From Colletotrichum lupini (lineage: Eukaryota; Ascomycota; Sordariomycetes; Glomerellales; Glomerellaceae): a DNA stretch of 64,000 bases. Of this stretch, positions 1 to 12,063 are shown piece by piece (position 1 is the stretch's first letter; every line of letters begins with the position of its first letter). The translations under genes and the position numbers were made by a program. The stretch is taken from contig NC_064676.1 of NCBI RefSeq assembly GCF_023278565.1, forward strand, positions 5,208,001-5,272,000. Reading direction: 5' to 3'. The notes under the pieces were generated by a model. The model did no database searches, was not told the DNA's origin, and was given only the letters and a program-made list of their open reading frames with translations.

Positions 1-292
1 TGTTCCTCGTCTATAGCGTCCTTGTCTGATGTGTGATGTCGATGGTGATACTTGGCACAGAGAGACCCCCCCTGAGGGGACGGGGGGCGAAAGTAAGGTA
101 TGTGGGCTTCATCGATAACATACAAATACGTCCGTCTCCTTGCCGTGTTCTGTTTCTTTCGATCTTGTTAGTCAACCAACACTCTCTCTCAACGTACTTG
201 ACTTTTACAACCTTCTCTTCTTGTACAACTTATCTGCTCGTCGCCGGCCGACCACTCGTTCCAATCAACAACTTTTCCAACCAACCGTCAAA

Positions 293-550
293 ATGAAGTA
301 CTCCGTTTTCACTCTTTTCGCCGTTGCCGCTGCCTTCGTTGCTGCCGCTCCTACCGAGAGTACGTTGCCATCTCGATTTGGCTATAATGGATGAAGCTTA
401 GGGAATACTAACATGAGCTCAGTGGTCGAGAAGCGCCAGGCTGCTTCCACTGTTCCCGTCAACGAAGCCGCCATGACGGATGCCAACGGCAACATCGTTC
501 CTTTCAACACTGCCGGCGTTTACCAGGCCAACAAGGAAGCCGGTCTCTAA
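293..550 (+). CDS. Small secreted peptide precursor with Kex2-like site (64 aa)
   Basis: Two exons, 293-359 and 423-550, give 64 residues. The intron has a GTACGT donor, a perfect TACTAAC branch site near 406-412 and a CAG acceptor. The start is MKYSVFTLF, a lysine followed by a hydrophobic, alanine-rich stretch: a signal peptide ending about residue 19 (VAAAP). Then comes a short pro-segment ending EKR, a typical Kex2 processing site, leaving a 37-residue mature peptide that starts QAASTVP and has no cysteine. A secreted, processed peptide is therefore inferred. The 5' leader is pyrimidine-rich and the ATG context (caaaATG) is good. Short Cys-free peptides of this layout are common in filamentous fungi and mostly unassigned; I do not recognise a named family. 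It does not look like a hydrophobin or a Cys-rich effector. Transcription and splicing are well supported by the motifs; the function is unknown. Confidence 0.72.
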
Positions 551-3500
551 ACAATCAAGCCAAACCGACTTAAAGAGAAGGATTGGGAAATAGAGCCCGA
601 CGGACACTATCACGAACTGCAAAACGACAACACAACATTATTAAATACGTCCATAAACTCGTAATCTGGCGGCAATACCGGTATGGAGGGTTACAGGGCG
701 ATATAGGCATCATGGCAAATCAATCAATGATTTTGGCTTTACTTTGAATTTTGGGACCGGATTCAACGGAATGGGTGACAGACAATATCCCCCCGCCTTC
801 TGTGGCAGATAATTCTGAAATATAACCTGGCAGTCAGTAGCACGCCGCTATGCGGTTGTCACTGGCTCCCAGTCTTTTCTCACAGGAGTCATTCTTGCAG
901 TACCCCTCGCGCTCTCTCCTTTCCATGCTTGCGTCAGCGGCATCATCTCTGATGTGTGTCAATCAATGCGCCAGCCGAACTGTCACTCACCATCCATCAT
1001 GTCAAACTGACTCGGCAGGTGATCAGCCTCTCGAACATAACCGGAAGAGGAAGTGTCCCGACGACGGTTGCTATTTTCTGCTTCCTGGGAACTTAGGAAT
1101 ACCCAGGCTCGAGGAAGACCATTACTTGGCTGTAAGCTTAAACGCGCCAAACCCACTCCATGTGGGCGGTGGCAGGGGTACGCCTGAGAGGGGCAGCATG
1201 CGCAGCTCGCTTCAGACGCATAGAGCAGTGGGCACAACGGCCTGTCTCCACGAGTAGTGAGGAACTGGGGGTCCGGTTTTTCGTCTGGTCGCTCAGCCAC
1301 GCTTCATCGTCTTGCGAAGCGGGTTCTCTTCCTGCTTTGATACAGCTGCTCCGCTGAATAGCCTGCTGCGTTGCGGACGGGGCTCGGTAATGCGAGTGCC
1401 TGTTTCTGGATGCTCCATGGATTCTTTGTTTTTCCAGCGAGCCCCATATGTCTGGATTGGAGGCTGAGTGCAATCGCTGTCACGGCAATGCTGACCCGAG
1501 TCTCTGGTCTGTTGGGGCTGTTTGGCAACAACAGACAGGGCCGCTCCACACCGCCTATATGCAATGGTCGAAAGTCGATAAGAAGAGGTCGGGATCATTT
1601 GCGGGCTCAATAGAGTTTGTGTCTGATGTTTCGTTGGTGTTGGGGCGATTGTTTGGGGGCGTGATGCACCGCAGACAAGGACGTTACATTCCGGGCATCT
1701 GGGTCGTTGACAACTTCAGAGTTGCTCAGTTGTCGGCTGATGGAGGACGATCCAACGAAAGTCAATTGTCGATGATACTGCTTCTTGACGAGCTGACGTC
1801 TTTGACATGAACGTGACGGGACGGGCGGAGGACAAGGATTACTGCTATGGCATGGCCAGGCGTCCGATTCGTGCCTTTGGCGAGTGCGTTATCGTCTGAA
1901 ACTGACTGCTTGACTTGGCTGCTCATCAAGTCATGCCAGCCGGTTGCCGTTCTATAACGGTGTGCTTGATGCCCTATGGCGATCTTTCATGCTTCCGCAT
2001 CACTTTTCCCGCCGTACCAGGCGTTCAGATGATGTCTTCTCATTTGATCAGCACACGAACGGAAGCATTGACGTTGAGTCTCCCAATTGAGACATTATTT
2101 GGGTCGTCTAAAGGAAAGATTTAAAGTTGAACAGGTAAGGGGAAAATGCTAAACAGAGATGAAAGGCACAGACGAGAGACAAGGTGGCGACCCACTTTCT
2201 AGTTTCCATCGTTTGGGAAGGCTCGATGGCTAGGTATTGCAGTGCACAGCCCTCTCTCGGCACCTCAGGCGTTGACTCACTTGCTTCTTCCACCGTCTTC
2301 CAATTCCACGCTCACCTCCAAACGTGTCTTGGTCGTTTCTTTCTACCAAAACTGTCTGGTAGCCGATGGTCTCGACTACAGACAAACTAACAATAATCTT
2401 CCGAGCTCCCTGCCCTGCCCTGCCGTACCACAACATTGCACCAACGACCCAAACGATGGGTACTTGTCCCGTTGCGTCGGGCACCAGAGTCACATCCAAT
2501 GCAACCAAGTGGGTTAGGGACAGACCCAACCTCAATTAAGCTCGTCGTAAACAATCCGGCCTCGCCATGGCATCTCACCTTTCCCATCTACAGTCCTCAT
2601 CGAGATAAACTCGCGCAAATTCCTCGTGGAAAGCTGCAGCCTTGACGGATCACAGCCTCGCCGTTCCATGCAAGGACAACACAAGAGATGAACAGATTGC
2701 GATAGAAACCAGGAACCGGACGATGTCTCTCGTCCCTGGCGTCAGCAGTGAGACGCTCGAATTAGCCTTGAACTAGACCGCTTTCAACATTTCTCCCCAC
2801 CCTGTCAGCCCTGCTGAAAATGCCGTTGGTTTCTTGGGGGAGGAGACCAGAGCTCAGAACAGGCTGAACAGCCAAGGAGAAGTCACCACATCATCAAACA
2901 GACCAACAAGACCGGCCCAGTCACCCATGTTCGGACGTTGGACCAGCCAGTTAGTGGGAATCCCTTCCCACCACGACTTTCACTAGTTACAGCAGCCCTC
3001 GATGGTTCTGTTTCGGAGACCAGTGCACCCAGAACGAACAAAACGTGTCTGCCTGTGCCGCAAAATGACACAATTTCCAATGGTTTGGGCGGGGAATTCT
3101 ACAAGTGGACCGGTCTTGGTTGATTTTGCCTGCGCAGCCACCACAAGCGCGTCTCATGCATCGACAGCCGATCCTGAAGGAAGACGACAAGCGCGTAGCG
3201 AGATGAAATTGGAGCCAACCCTTGATCTGCCCGACCCTCCACCTCGCTATAGAGAGCCGAAACTCTGGGACTCGCATTTCCTGTTTTGTTCGACATCAGC
3301 TAGGCTGTGAAGCGGGGTGCGCATTTGTTGGCACTGCGAATCACCTGAACAAGAAGGACTTTGCAGCCATCTGTTCGAGGTACCGCGCTTATTGCCCACT
3401 ATGCTGTTGTCTGCCATGCTGTCAGCGCAGCGTCCCTGGCAGTATCAGGATGCTCGCTATTGCCTGGTCTGCGAGGGACGAGGTGGGCATGAACTGATGG

Positions 3501-4445
3501 CTAGGGCCGCTTGCCTGATCGAGTGATATCGATCGTATGGCCCTGACCTCAGCCGCAAACGCCATTCGATGCCTCACACAGCACAGAGTAGTGGGTGGGA
3601 TGGCAACATTCCACCATTCGGCAAGATACTCGCCCTTGCGTGGTAGTCCACGGAAGGGAGCCGCGCAGGCATAGGGGTGGTGGCTATTCTCGCGGGAAGG
3701 CGTCACGGCGTTAATTTCCTCATGGCCCGAGACCCTGAGATCACCCTAGCTTAGCTGCTAGGCTCCAACAATCCAACGATGACTAGCGGAGGACCCCCGT
3801 TGCTCCCAACGTTCCCACTGCTCAGACTCCTTGAGTCCTTCTCCAAAGGTATCCATTACGCCCCCGATCAGTGCTAGGAGCTGAACTGGGCTGACAAGGG
3901 GCAGCTCACTGCGGGAACCTGAAGGGTTTGTCCAATGAAACAATCGTGGCTGTATACAGAGTACGCTTCACCGCTTTCAACCTGGAGTAGAGCGGCCCCA
4001 GATGCCCTGATGCCCAGCCAATCCGCCTAGGGCAGAAGCAAGTTGTGACTAGAGCGGTGTTTCCTGGACAGGGCTTGGTGTCCCTCGATATACTGCAGCC
4101 TGGCTGGGAATTCCTCTTGCTCATTTCAGACGTCCCGGCTTTCTGGAAGAGGTGGTTTTATATATAGCAATTTGCAGACACACTCAAATCAAGCAACTAC
4201 CTGCCACCTGGGTCGCCTCATCACAGCCTCCCTTTCCGCGCTTCTCGGGCCCTGTTCCGACTGACTACCCCTGTCGTCATTGTTATGATTTTCATCCTGT
4301 CTAAGACCTTCAGCTTATAACTCCCTGTGTTCGCCTTGAGTCCAGACTAGTCTTCCTCAGCCTCGAACAACAACATCAACTCCGGCGACCCGAGTCAAAA
4401 GCCTCCGAGGAACATCATCCTTACCACAAACAAGAAACCGCAGCA
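551..4445. other. Intergenic region, no supported gene
   Basis: Only short overlapping frames with basic, Cys/Ser/His-rich translations are present, none with a recognisable domain, signal peptide or good splice context. The first 150 bases are probably the 3' untranslated region of the small secreted gene; the last 290 bases are probably promoter and 5' leader of the four-TM gene. Confidence 0.6.
4157..4166 (+). promoter_or_regulatory. TATA-like element upstream of the four-TM gene
   Basis: The run TTTATATATA lies about 280 bases before the ATG at 4446, followed by CA-rich possible start sites and a C/A-rich leader. This fits a core promoter with a 5' UTR of about 250 bases. It is inferred from sequence only. 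Confidence 0.35.
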
Positions 4446-5717
4446 ATGGTTCTACACCGCCAACAAGCTCAGTTCGACCGGTCAAGATGGCGCATGGCGC
4501 TGCTTGTGCCTCTTTGGATCCTTCAGTTGCTAGTCTTCCTCGTCGTCATCGCTCTCTTCTCTTGGCGCCTATCGGATACTCTTAGGAACTGGGAAACCGA
4601 GGAGGAAACAAAAGGGATGTTTCCCATGGTAGAGGTCGTGTAAGTCAGGGTTGGGACTGTGTTTACCATCAAATTCGTGTACTGACCCGGGTGTAGTTGG
4701 GAATCTGTCAACATCGCCTTCTCCCTCGTCTGCCTATTTTCCACGTTTTACGAAATCTCAAAGCTCGCTGCCGAGACCCTGACGCCATGGACCATGCTTT
4801 TTACCCACATTTTGAAGATCGTCTGCTCCCTGGCCGTTCTGGCTCTCGATGTTGTGGTATTCGTGCAGAGAAAGGACAGCCACTACTCAGTTGTTGGTCT
4901 CGGCTTGGATTGTTTTCTTCTGTAAGCCACGTCGATAATCATGACTCTCTGAGGGACACAACTAACAACACACAGAATTCTCGTCGCCATACCAGGCGTT
5001 TACTCGATCCAGACGTATCGCCGACTCGTCAAGTACGACGACTACCATTACCCCGTAAACCACAAGCCCTACGGCTTCAACGACCTCGAAGGCGAGACCT
5101 CCTACAATGGTCGTCTTTCCATCGGCGGCCTTAGCCTTGCAGACCGTTCCCTCCGCCGGATATCCACATCCTCAACAAAGTCATCGCTTCAGAAGCAAGA
5201 AACACAACAGACGGCACAGCAACAGCAACAGCAGGAATCCGAAGCAACATCCCTACAACGCAGACCCTCGCAGTATAACAACGAAAGAGACACGCAGTTC
5301 GATAGGTATATGGTCGAACGCGCCATGAGTAATGAGTTTGGGTGGGCGAACAACAGCAGCCCCGGCGCGGATCCCCTTGGCCGAAGCGACAGCTATGTCG
5401 GCAGCGGATCAATGTCAAACGGAAAGGTCGTTACGCGGGAGAGCATGGGACGCGCGCCGAGCTGGGGCAGCTCGCACGTCCTCGTCGCCGTGCCAGAGAT
5501 GGACGAGGAGGAGGCGGTGCATGGTCGTGGGGGAGATAGGCAGGCGCTTCTTGGACATCGGAGGCAGGACAGCGACGATAGTGTTGTCGGACCGAGCAGC
5601 CCACCGATTTTGTCGGCTATGCCGCCGCTACCGAGGATCGAGATCGAGGAGTCGGATATTGTTGGCGGCGGTGCTGGGGAGAACACTTGGGAGCGGAAGC
5701 GCAAGAGGAGCCAGTGA
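4446..5717 (+). CDS. Four-TM membrane protein with long polar cytosolic tail (386 aa)
   Basis: Three exons (4446-4639, 4697-4921, 4976-5717) keep one frame through GTAAGT and TGTAAGCC-type donors and TAG/CAG acceptors. Four hydrophobic segments are visible at about residues 17-41, 70-88, 97-122 and 129-152, connected by short loops. The remaining 230 residues are polar: a basic Ser/Thr-rich stretch, a short polyglutamine run (about residues 220-230), an acidic middle and a basic end (WERKRKRSQ). With an even number of TM segments, the N-terminus and the long tail should both lie in the cytosol. The arrangement recalls MARVEL-type or small fungal membrane proteins, but I do not recognise a named family and no catalytic motif is visible. 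The tail could be a phosphorylation or scaffold platform (inference). Splice sites and continuous hydrophobic pattern make the gene itself secure. Confidence 0.8.
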
Positions 5718-6407
5718 TGCTTCCATGGTCCTCCAACTCGCAGAGAGAAAAGGCGGATGATTGAAAAATGGTGGACGGATATACCCTTCTGATTTTCGAA
5801 TTGTTTTCTTTCACTTCTTGCACAGACACTCGGTGTCTGATTGCAAACTTGTATACTTTTCATCTTATTATACCACGTGGGTCACGGCGTTCCGGGTGTT
5901 GGATCAGACGACACCAAAAGGGGGAAAAGTTGGGATGGAAGAGAGATCCCAATGTTAACGAGCCACGGCTTGATTATAGATCACTCTCGCTTTTTTAAAA
6001 AGACACATTACTGAAAAGCATCGCACCGCGTTACAATTATTTTCCCCTGACTGGTCTTGTCATGCAAAGGTGTCTCCCATGGTAGGTCCAAGTGGAGGTG
6101 CGCCTTACACGGGAATCATACGTGAGGTTCATGGTCTTAACTTCGAGAGTATATGGATCTCAGGTCAGTGTGCTTGACTTGATTTGCTTGCTGACATTTG
6201 TGAGCCTTTCTCTTGAAGGTAGCCTAATTCTCTTCCCGCAAATCGCTTCTCTCCATTCGACTATCACCACCTAGTCCCCTTTACAGGCAACCGTTTCCAC
6301 GCCAGAAAAGATTCTTTAGGCGAGCAAAAGCACACATACACATGAGCACGTAAACGACCAGTAGAAATATGCTTTGTCTCAATTGTTGACTTAGTCTAAG
6401 ATCTCTC
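5718..6407. other. Convergent intergenic spacer
   Basis: Space between the 3' ends of the four-TM gene and the P450. AT-richer than its surroundings; probably both 3' untranslated regions. No gene seen. Confidence 0.6.
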
Positions 6408-8206
6408 TCACTTCCCATACCCGCTCAAAGATACCCTACAAGGATACCCATCCGTAGGATGCGCAGCGCCCGCCTCCACCATGAAAACCCTCTGCCCGCC
6501 CAACCCGCTCGTATCGATCTTCCCCTTACCGCCATCAATCTCGCCATAGCAATCCCGGATATCAAACTCCCGCACCACGCACGCCAACACGGCCCTCGCC
6601 TCCGTCATAACAAGCTGCTGTCCCACACACAACCGCGGCCCGTACTCGAAGATCCGCCAGCCACCCTTGGGCGGGTACAGCTCGTCCTTTGGATCCGTCA
6701 CGAGCCATCGCTCGGGTAAGAACTCGTCCGGCCGGGCCCAGTACCGCGGGTTCCGACCAATGGCCCAGTGTAGCATGTTGACGGCGATGCCGTCCGTCGG
6801 GTAGGCGTTGCCCTCGGCGTCGTGCAGGACTAGATCCGCGCAGCCCTGGCGGATGCCGCCCGCGGGCGGGAAGAGGCGCAGGGACTCCTTGATGCAGGCG
6901 TTTGTGAAAGGTAAGGCGTTGAGCAGGGCCGGGGTTTCCGCGATTTTGGCCGGTGCCGCGGAGACGTCGGTGCCGAGGACGGCGTCGTGTTCTGCGCGGA
7001 CGCGGGCGAGGATGGACGGGCGGGAGGCGATGTTGTGCAGGCAGTAGACTATCGTCGCGGCGGAGGAGTCGTACCCGGCAAAGAAGAACATGCGCATGTT
7101 GCGCGTCATGAGGGAGAGGTAGGAAGCGTCGAGCTCCTCGCGACCCGCGTTCCCGGGCTGTGCGAGCCAGTTCTCGAGGGCGCTGTCGAGGACGGATTGG
7201 AAGTTTTCCGACTTGTCGCGGTGGTGGGCTTTGTTTTGCAGAAGGGTGGCGAAGCGGGCGTTGATTTGGTGCTTGATGTGGTTGTCGAGGATGCGGCCGC
7301 CGTTCCAGGTGCGGAAGAGGAGGAAGGGGTCGATGGGGGCTAGGAGGTTCTCGGGCTTGTGGGAGGTGAATTTGAGGCGGAGCTGGCCCTTCATTGCCTC
7401 GGCGAGGGGATGTTGCTGCTTCTGGGTTTCGAGGCGGACGTTTAGGAGGACTTCGCCGATGACGTCGGTGATGAGGTCCAGCATCAGGGGTTCCAGCCTG
7501 AACATGTCTCCCTCGTCACTACCACCACCATCGCGCCGGGAGGTGGAGACCCTGGCGCGCAGCCGGCCGGTGAAGGTGGCAATGTTGCCGAGGATGATGG
7601 GCACGGCGGCGGTGATGTTCTGGTTGCTGAAGCTGGGGTTGAAGAGGGCGTGGAGGTTCTTCCACGGCCGGCCGTTTGTGTCGAACTGGCTCGGCCCGCC
7701 GGTGATGGGGTGGAACCAGCCGACGAGCATGGGGGGCTTCTGGGCGCCGGCGACCGGGTGGTAGACTGTCTGGTGGGCCATGTCCGGGTCTGTGACGACG
7801 AGCATCGGGTCGGCCATGGGCCAGGTGTCGATGTAGTAGGCGCCATTTTTGCCGTGGAGCTCGCCCAGGCGGGCGAGGGCGTAGTTTGCGTGGACGCCCG
7901 GCGGAAGGGTGTCGAAAGCTTTCTTGGCCTCGAGGAGGTTCCCGAAGAGGAAGCTGTGGGGGACGATTGGCTGTGGTTTGTGGTTAGTCTGATGTGGACT
8001 TTCATGATAGTCTCTCATGACGTGATGGAGCGCGATGAGAATTGCGAAGGAGAACTCACCAGTCCCTGCTTCCTCAGCTCAGCCATCTTGCCCCGGTGCT
8101 TCCTCAGAAGCTTAAAAAAGTATAACACCGATCCCACGGCGGCGACTAGGACGGCCGCCGTGAGAGACCTCAGGATGTAAGCCAAGACCCCGTCCATGTT
8201 GTGCAA
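6408..8206 (-). CDS. Microsomal cytochrome P450 monooxygenase (569 aa)
   Basis: Two exons on the minus strand, 8206-8060 and 7970-6408, joined across an 89-bp intron (GTGAGT donor, CAG acceptor). The first exon encodes an N-terminal membrane anchor (about residues 12-32) followed by basic residues, as in ER-bound class II P450s that use NADPH-cytochrome P450 reductase. The second carries all P450 landmarks: an I-helix motif AGYDSSAAT (a serine where the usual acid/Thr pair has Thr), the K-helix ESLR (ExxR), PERW, and the haem loop FEYGPRLCVG with the thiolate cysteine at residue 497. The length of 569 is slightly long for the family. The body is GC-rich with strong third-position bias, so this is clearly coding. 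The substrate cannot be read from sequence; fungal P450s with this type of haem loop act in secondary metabolism or detoxification, but no polyketide or peptide synthetase is nearby. Confidence 0.93.
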
Positions 8207-9409
8207 CTCAAACTCGATGTTGAATGTGCAAGATATGTCACCAGCCGCTGAATGTCTCGGGAGTGTCAGCCACGTCGTGTTCCACTTGGTGCCAGCTGTG
8301 ATAAGTTGCAGAGTTGCCCAAGTAATCTCAAAAAAAAACGCCTCCCACCGTCGACACCGTCGTCGCGTGGTACAAAGTGCAATTTCACCAACGGTTTCCG
8401 CGTGCGACGGTGCGCGGCTGAATTGACGTTTAAACTTTTGTTGAAAGAAAATTGTCCCGAGTATTTAAGCAGAGATGTTTTGAGATGCAGTGAAAGAATA
8501 AACGGCGCCGTCAGTGAATGAGGTCCGCTCCGATTTAGGCTCCCGCGTAAGCATTGACTCCGTATCCGATGCTCCGTACGGAAACCTACGTCTTTTATCC
8601 ACCTGATTCGTGATAAGCTAGGTCGCTTTAAGGTTCGCTAGAGCCCTATTGACCATTCCGTAGGTTACGGATAGCTCAGGAGGATTCAGGGGCCCCATTT
8701 GGGATTGGAGGCCCAGAGGGGTTGTCACTTGTCAGCAAATCATCCCGGGAAATTAAATCACCTTCCACAATGACCACAGCACCTGAGTAGGTTCGCGATA
8801 GACGAGATTGCATCAAATTCACCGTTTCGTCAAAGTTCAATGTAATAAAAGATTCAAGTTGGGGTATCTAATAATGCCTCTAAAGTGATGAGTGTCAGAA
8901 TGCAAATCCCAATTTCTTTCATTTTGAAGAGAATCCCATGGTGCGCCAGCGTTGTTCTGTGTTGCCTTTTCCTTTCCTTTTCTTCCCCAATTCCGTGATC
9001 CCCAGTCTCCTTAACTCCCGTTTCCAGAACCCAATGCCAAGGAGAAGCGTTGAGTGATCTCCCCAGGCAACAAAAGAAATAATGCTGCAGAATGCTGCCT
9101 TTCGAGTCTGCGAGGTGTTGACCCTGGCGCTGAATAATTCATCGAGGGACTTTTGCTCCTCGGGCTTGTTGTTGTTGTACAAAAAGTATACATGTTGCGA
9201 TCCGATGCAGCCACAGCGACAAGGGCATGCGGGAGGATTTCCATCGGCTCATGGCGCAGAACCAGGCTTGACTATCCTTCGAACTAGATGGCTGATGTTG
9301 AGAGATTGCACATTCGAAAGCTGTGTTGATTTTGCAGTCTCGTGCCCACCATGGCCAGATTGTATCGGCAGATGGCTGGCAAATAAGATAGCCCAGTCAA
9401 CGACCGTCT
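8207..9409. other. Intergenic region, no supported gene
   Basis: Promoter side of the P450 and 3' side of the HET-like gene. Only unrelated short frames; nothing recognisable. Confidence 0.6.
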
Positions 9410-10207
9410 CTACCTCGGCACACCGCCGGCGAGGCCAACAGCAACGGACGATGTCAAGAATTCCAGGTCGTCATATGCCTGACGCTTGCAGCCCCGTGGC
9501 GGCTTACCCTTGACAAACCCGTGGCTGTAAGCATCGCCAAGGACGCTCAGGTCTGTCGTCGAGTCTTCCGGCTGATCAAGTCTTCGCACGACAACCAGGG
9601 ACGACGCACGGGACATCATCCAGATCTCGTCGCCGGACCTCGTTTGGTTGGGAACCAGCACTAGAGCGCCGTGATCCTGGGTTAAGGCTATGCGGCGACT
9701 GCGGTCCTTGACAAAGGTCTCGAGGAATGGGATGATGGGCTCTGTGCTTGCGGCGAGGGGGCCTCTGCCTGAAGCGGCGTCAGAGAGCAGATTTCTGTCG
9801 TCAAGAGCCCAGAATTGGCGGAATGAGTCAGGGTCTTCGCCAGCGCCCACGGCTTGCTCGAAATCGCCGAGGCCGGTGAGACCGTTGAGAACTGGGCTCA
9901 GAAATCTGCTGAATGACTTGACGATCTCGTCTCTGGTGAATCCTTCGGGATACCGGTCCGTAGTTATCTTATTGAGGTTGTCGCCTGATAATGTCCGCAA
10001 AAGGGTGTTCATGTGATGCTCCTCATCAGCGTTTGGTGAGCGCATCTTGTAGACGAGGGTCAGGAGCTTGACTAGGGGTAGAAGCTCCTTCATGTGAAAC
10101 AGCTCTTCGGATATCTCGACAACGGTGTCAACGTAGGTGCCTCCGAGCTGGACCTGCTCCGAGAGAAGATTGCTGGCAGGCATCGTCTTGTCGAGTGAGA
10201 GATTCAT
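9410..10207 (-). CDS. Orphan HET C-terminal-like module (265 aa)
   Basis: A single exon starting at the first in-frame ATG (10207; the frame stays open further upstream but has only a GTG). The C-terminal third matches the pattern I know from the region downstream of the HET domain in heterokaryon-incompatibility proteins: RRIALTQDHGALVLVP, then SGDEIWMM, a hydrophobic strand with VVRRL, and LGDAYSHGFVKGK, which corresponds to the usual GDxVxxLxGxxxPxxLR...GxxYxHGxMxGE segment. The N-terminal HET domain itself is absent: the first 100 residues are helical and nothing resembling it is found upstream before 11 kb. So this is either a truncated HET gene or a stand-alone module. HET proteins trigger programmed cell death after non-self recognition in fungi; without the HET domain that role is doubtful. 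The frame is clean, so it may still be expressed. Confidence 0.6.
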   Translation of the reverse strand: MNLSLDKTMPASNLLSEQVQLGGTYVDTVVEISEELFHMKELLPLVKLLTLVYKMRSPNADEEHHMNTLLRTLSGDNLNKITTDRYPEGFTRDEIVKSFSRFLSPVLNGLTGLGDFEQAVGAGEDPDSFRQFWALDDRNLLSDAASGRGPLAASTEPIIPFLETFVKDRSRRIALTQDHGALVLVPNQTRSGDEIWMMSRASSLVVVRRLDQPEDSTTDLSVLGDAYSHGFVKGKPPRGCKRQAYDDLEFLTSSVAVGLAGGVPR

Positions 10208-12063
10208 CGTCGTGTGCGTGTGCGTGAGTGTGGGCGTGAGTTGGAGATGGGAGGGACGGTGGAATGGGTGGGTGAAGTGTGTCGATGAAGAGTGACGAGA
10301 ACGAGAACAGGCGCGGAAACTGGGCGTGGCAGGAAGGGGGCATATATCAAGAAACGAAGGGCCCAGACTGTCGTCACTGTCCACAACGGCGGGTCATAGT
10401 GGCCTTATCTAGACGAGCTATGAGTTTCCGAGCTGCCGGGAGTCTGGCAGCAAGGGTTTGGTACGGATACATGGGAGAGGACAAGGGGACGAAGTGCTCT
10501 GTACCCCGTACCGGTAGGTAGGGTATTGTTGTGTAATTACACGAGAGAGACTTGAGAGCGCGCTTGCGCCTGCTTCTTCCTATCCGGGGAGCGAGTCCGG
10601 GGAGACTAAGTTGGCGTGGTTGCGTAAACCGGCGGGGCCCACTGGATGGGAAGGGCAGGATGTGCGGGTTGGAGTGGACTTGGTGCCGGTACTGACGGGA
10701 CCACGAGGACCACGATGTCATGCGTTATGGAGACTGGTGAAAGCTTGAATATCGTTGGAGCTGTAGCTAGGTGAGCTGTCCGCCCGATATCTAGCTACGG
10801 ATACTTGTATAGTGTATGTGTGTGTGTGTGGAATGGCGGCCATTAGTCGTGCAGAGAATGTCAGGATAAAAGCCTGGTGTCAAGGTTCGCATCAGCCGCT
10901 TGGCACTGGGGTAGTCTGCATCTTGGTAGCCGCATTGTCACTGGCCTACTGCGAGGTACAGACAGAACGAAAGTGTGCAGATGTAAGTGCATGTGTAGCG
11001 AATCCCAAGGTGAAGTAAGCAAGGATGAGATGGGAATAAGATCTCTGTGCAACGGCACATCCAAGCCGTACGAGTAACAGACAAAGTAGACAAGGCAGAC
11101 TCGCGCTGACGGGGAGATGGAAAGATGAATAAAAGTTTGAGCCTTGAGGTATCCGTAAGTTGGTCAGGTATCAGGTAAACGGAAAGCAAGGCGCAGACAT
11201 ACACTACGCAGTAAGGGGGGAGAGACGGAAAAAGTCTGGCAGAGATGACGTCGAGAGGGGGTTCCGCTTTTGACGGGTCCCCGTTGCATTAGTGCTGCGT
11301 CTCCGTTACCAAGTGAGGTACGTTCCCAAGAAGTTAGGGGCAGGAACCGGGCACACGGACATTTTTGGTGTGCCTTCCTTGCTTGCCTGCCCTTGCCTCT
11401 GCCCTTGCCTGCCCCTTGACTCTGAGCCCCTGCATGCCTCATGTCGGGTCGCTTCAGGGTCCGCTCATCCAATGTCCAACGTTGGAACCGGGAACTTGTT
11501 CACGGACGCATCAATTTGATCAAGCACATGAAGCACAGTCCCTTGAGTCCGTCCGTCAATTTCCAGCCGCTTCTTCATTTCTTCATCTCGCCTGAGACGC
11601 AACATCAAATCAGATACACATGTCCACGAGATTAGTTCTGTTTACAGCAATCAACAACAACCCTAGCGAGTCAGCAGAGGCATGCGAGGTATACCGACGC
11701 GGAATGCAAGCCAAGCTCCTGGGCAGTACATGTGCAAAGGAATAAGCTGACGCCTGACTTGCTGTTCAAACGTTCAGAGTTCAACGCTGATGTCAACCTG
11801 TCTCGCTTGTTCCGGCGATGCGGCACGCACCAACGAGTACCTATCCGTGTGTGCCGTGCCATACGGTACAATTCGTCGGCCACGGTGATCTGCCAACCCC
11901 GCGTTGATCACTCCCACGTCTCTCCCTGTCAGCCAACTTCAGACGATTCAGATCCTTCAACGTCAACCGTGTCGTGTCGTCTCGTCCAGCTCGTACCATC
12001 ATCGTTGCTCTCGTTCGGCTTCAATCTATCGCTGCCGGTAATACATCCTCAAGAGTCACCAAT
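10208..12063. other. Intergenic region, no supported gene
   Basis: Contains the divergent upstream regions of the HET-like and DJ-1-like genes, a short TG microsatellite near 10815-10830, and CTTGCC/CCTTG-rich low-complexity sequence near 11370-11420. No coding frame with recognisable features. Confidence 0.55.

Noticed and set aside
7213..7764. 183-codon plus-strand frame opposite the P450
   Set aside because: Antisense shadow of the GC-biased P450 codons; all P450 motifs are on the minus strand.
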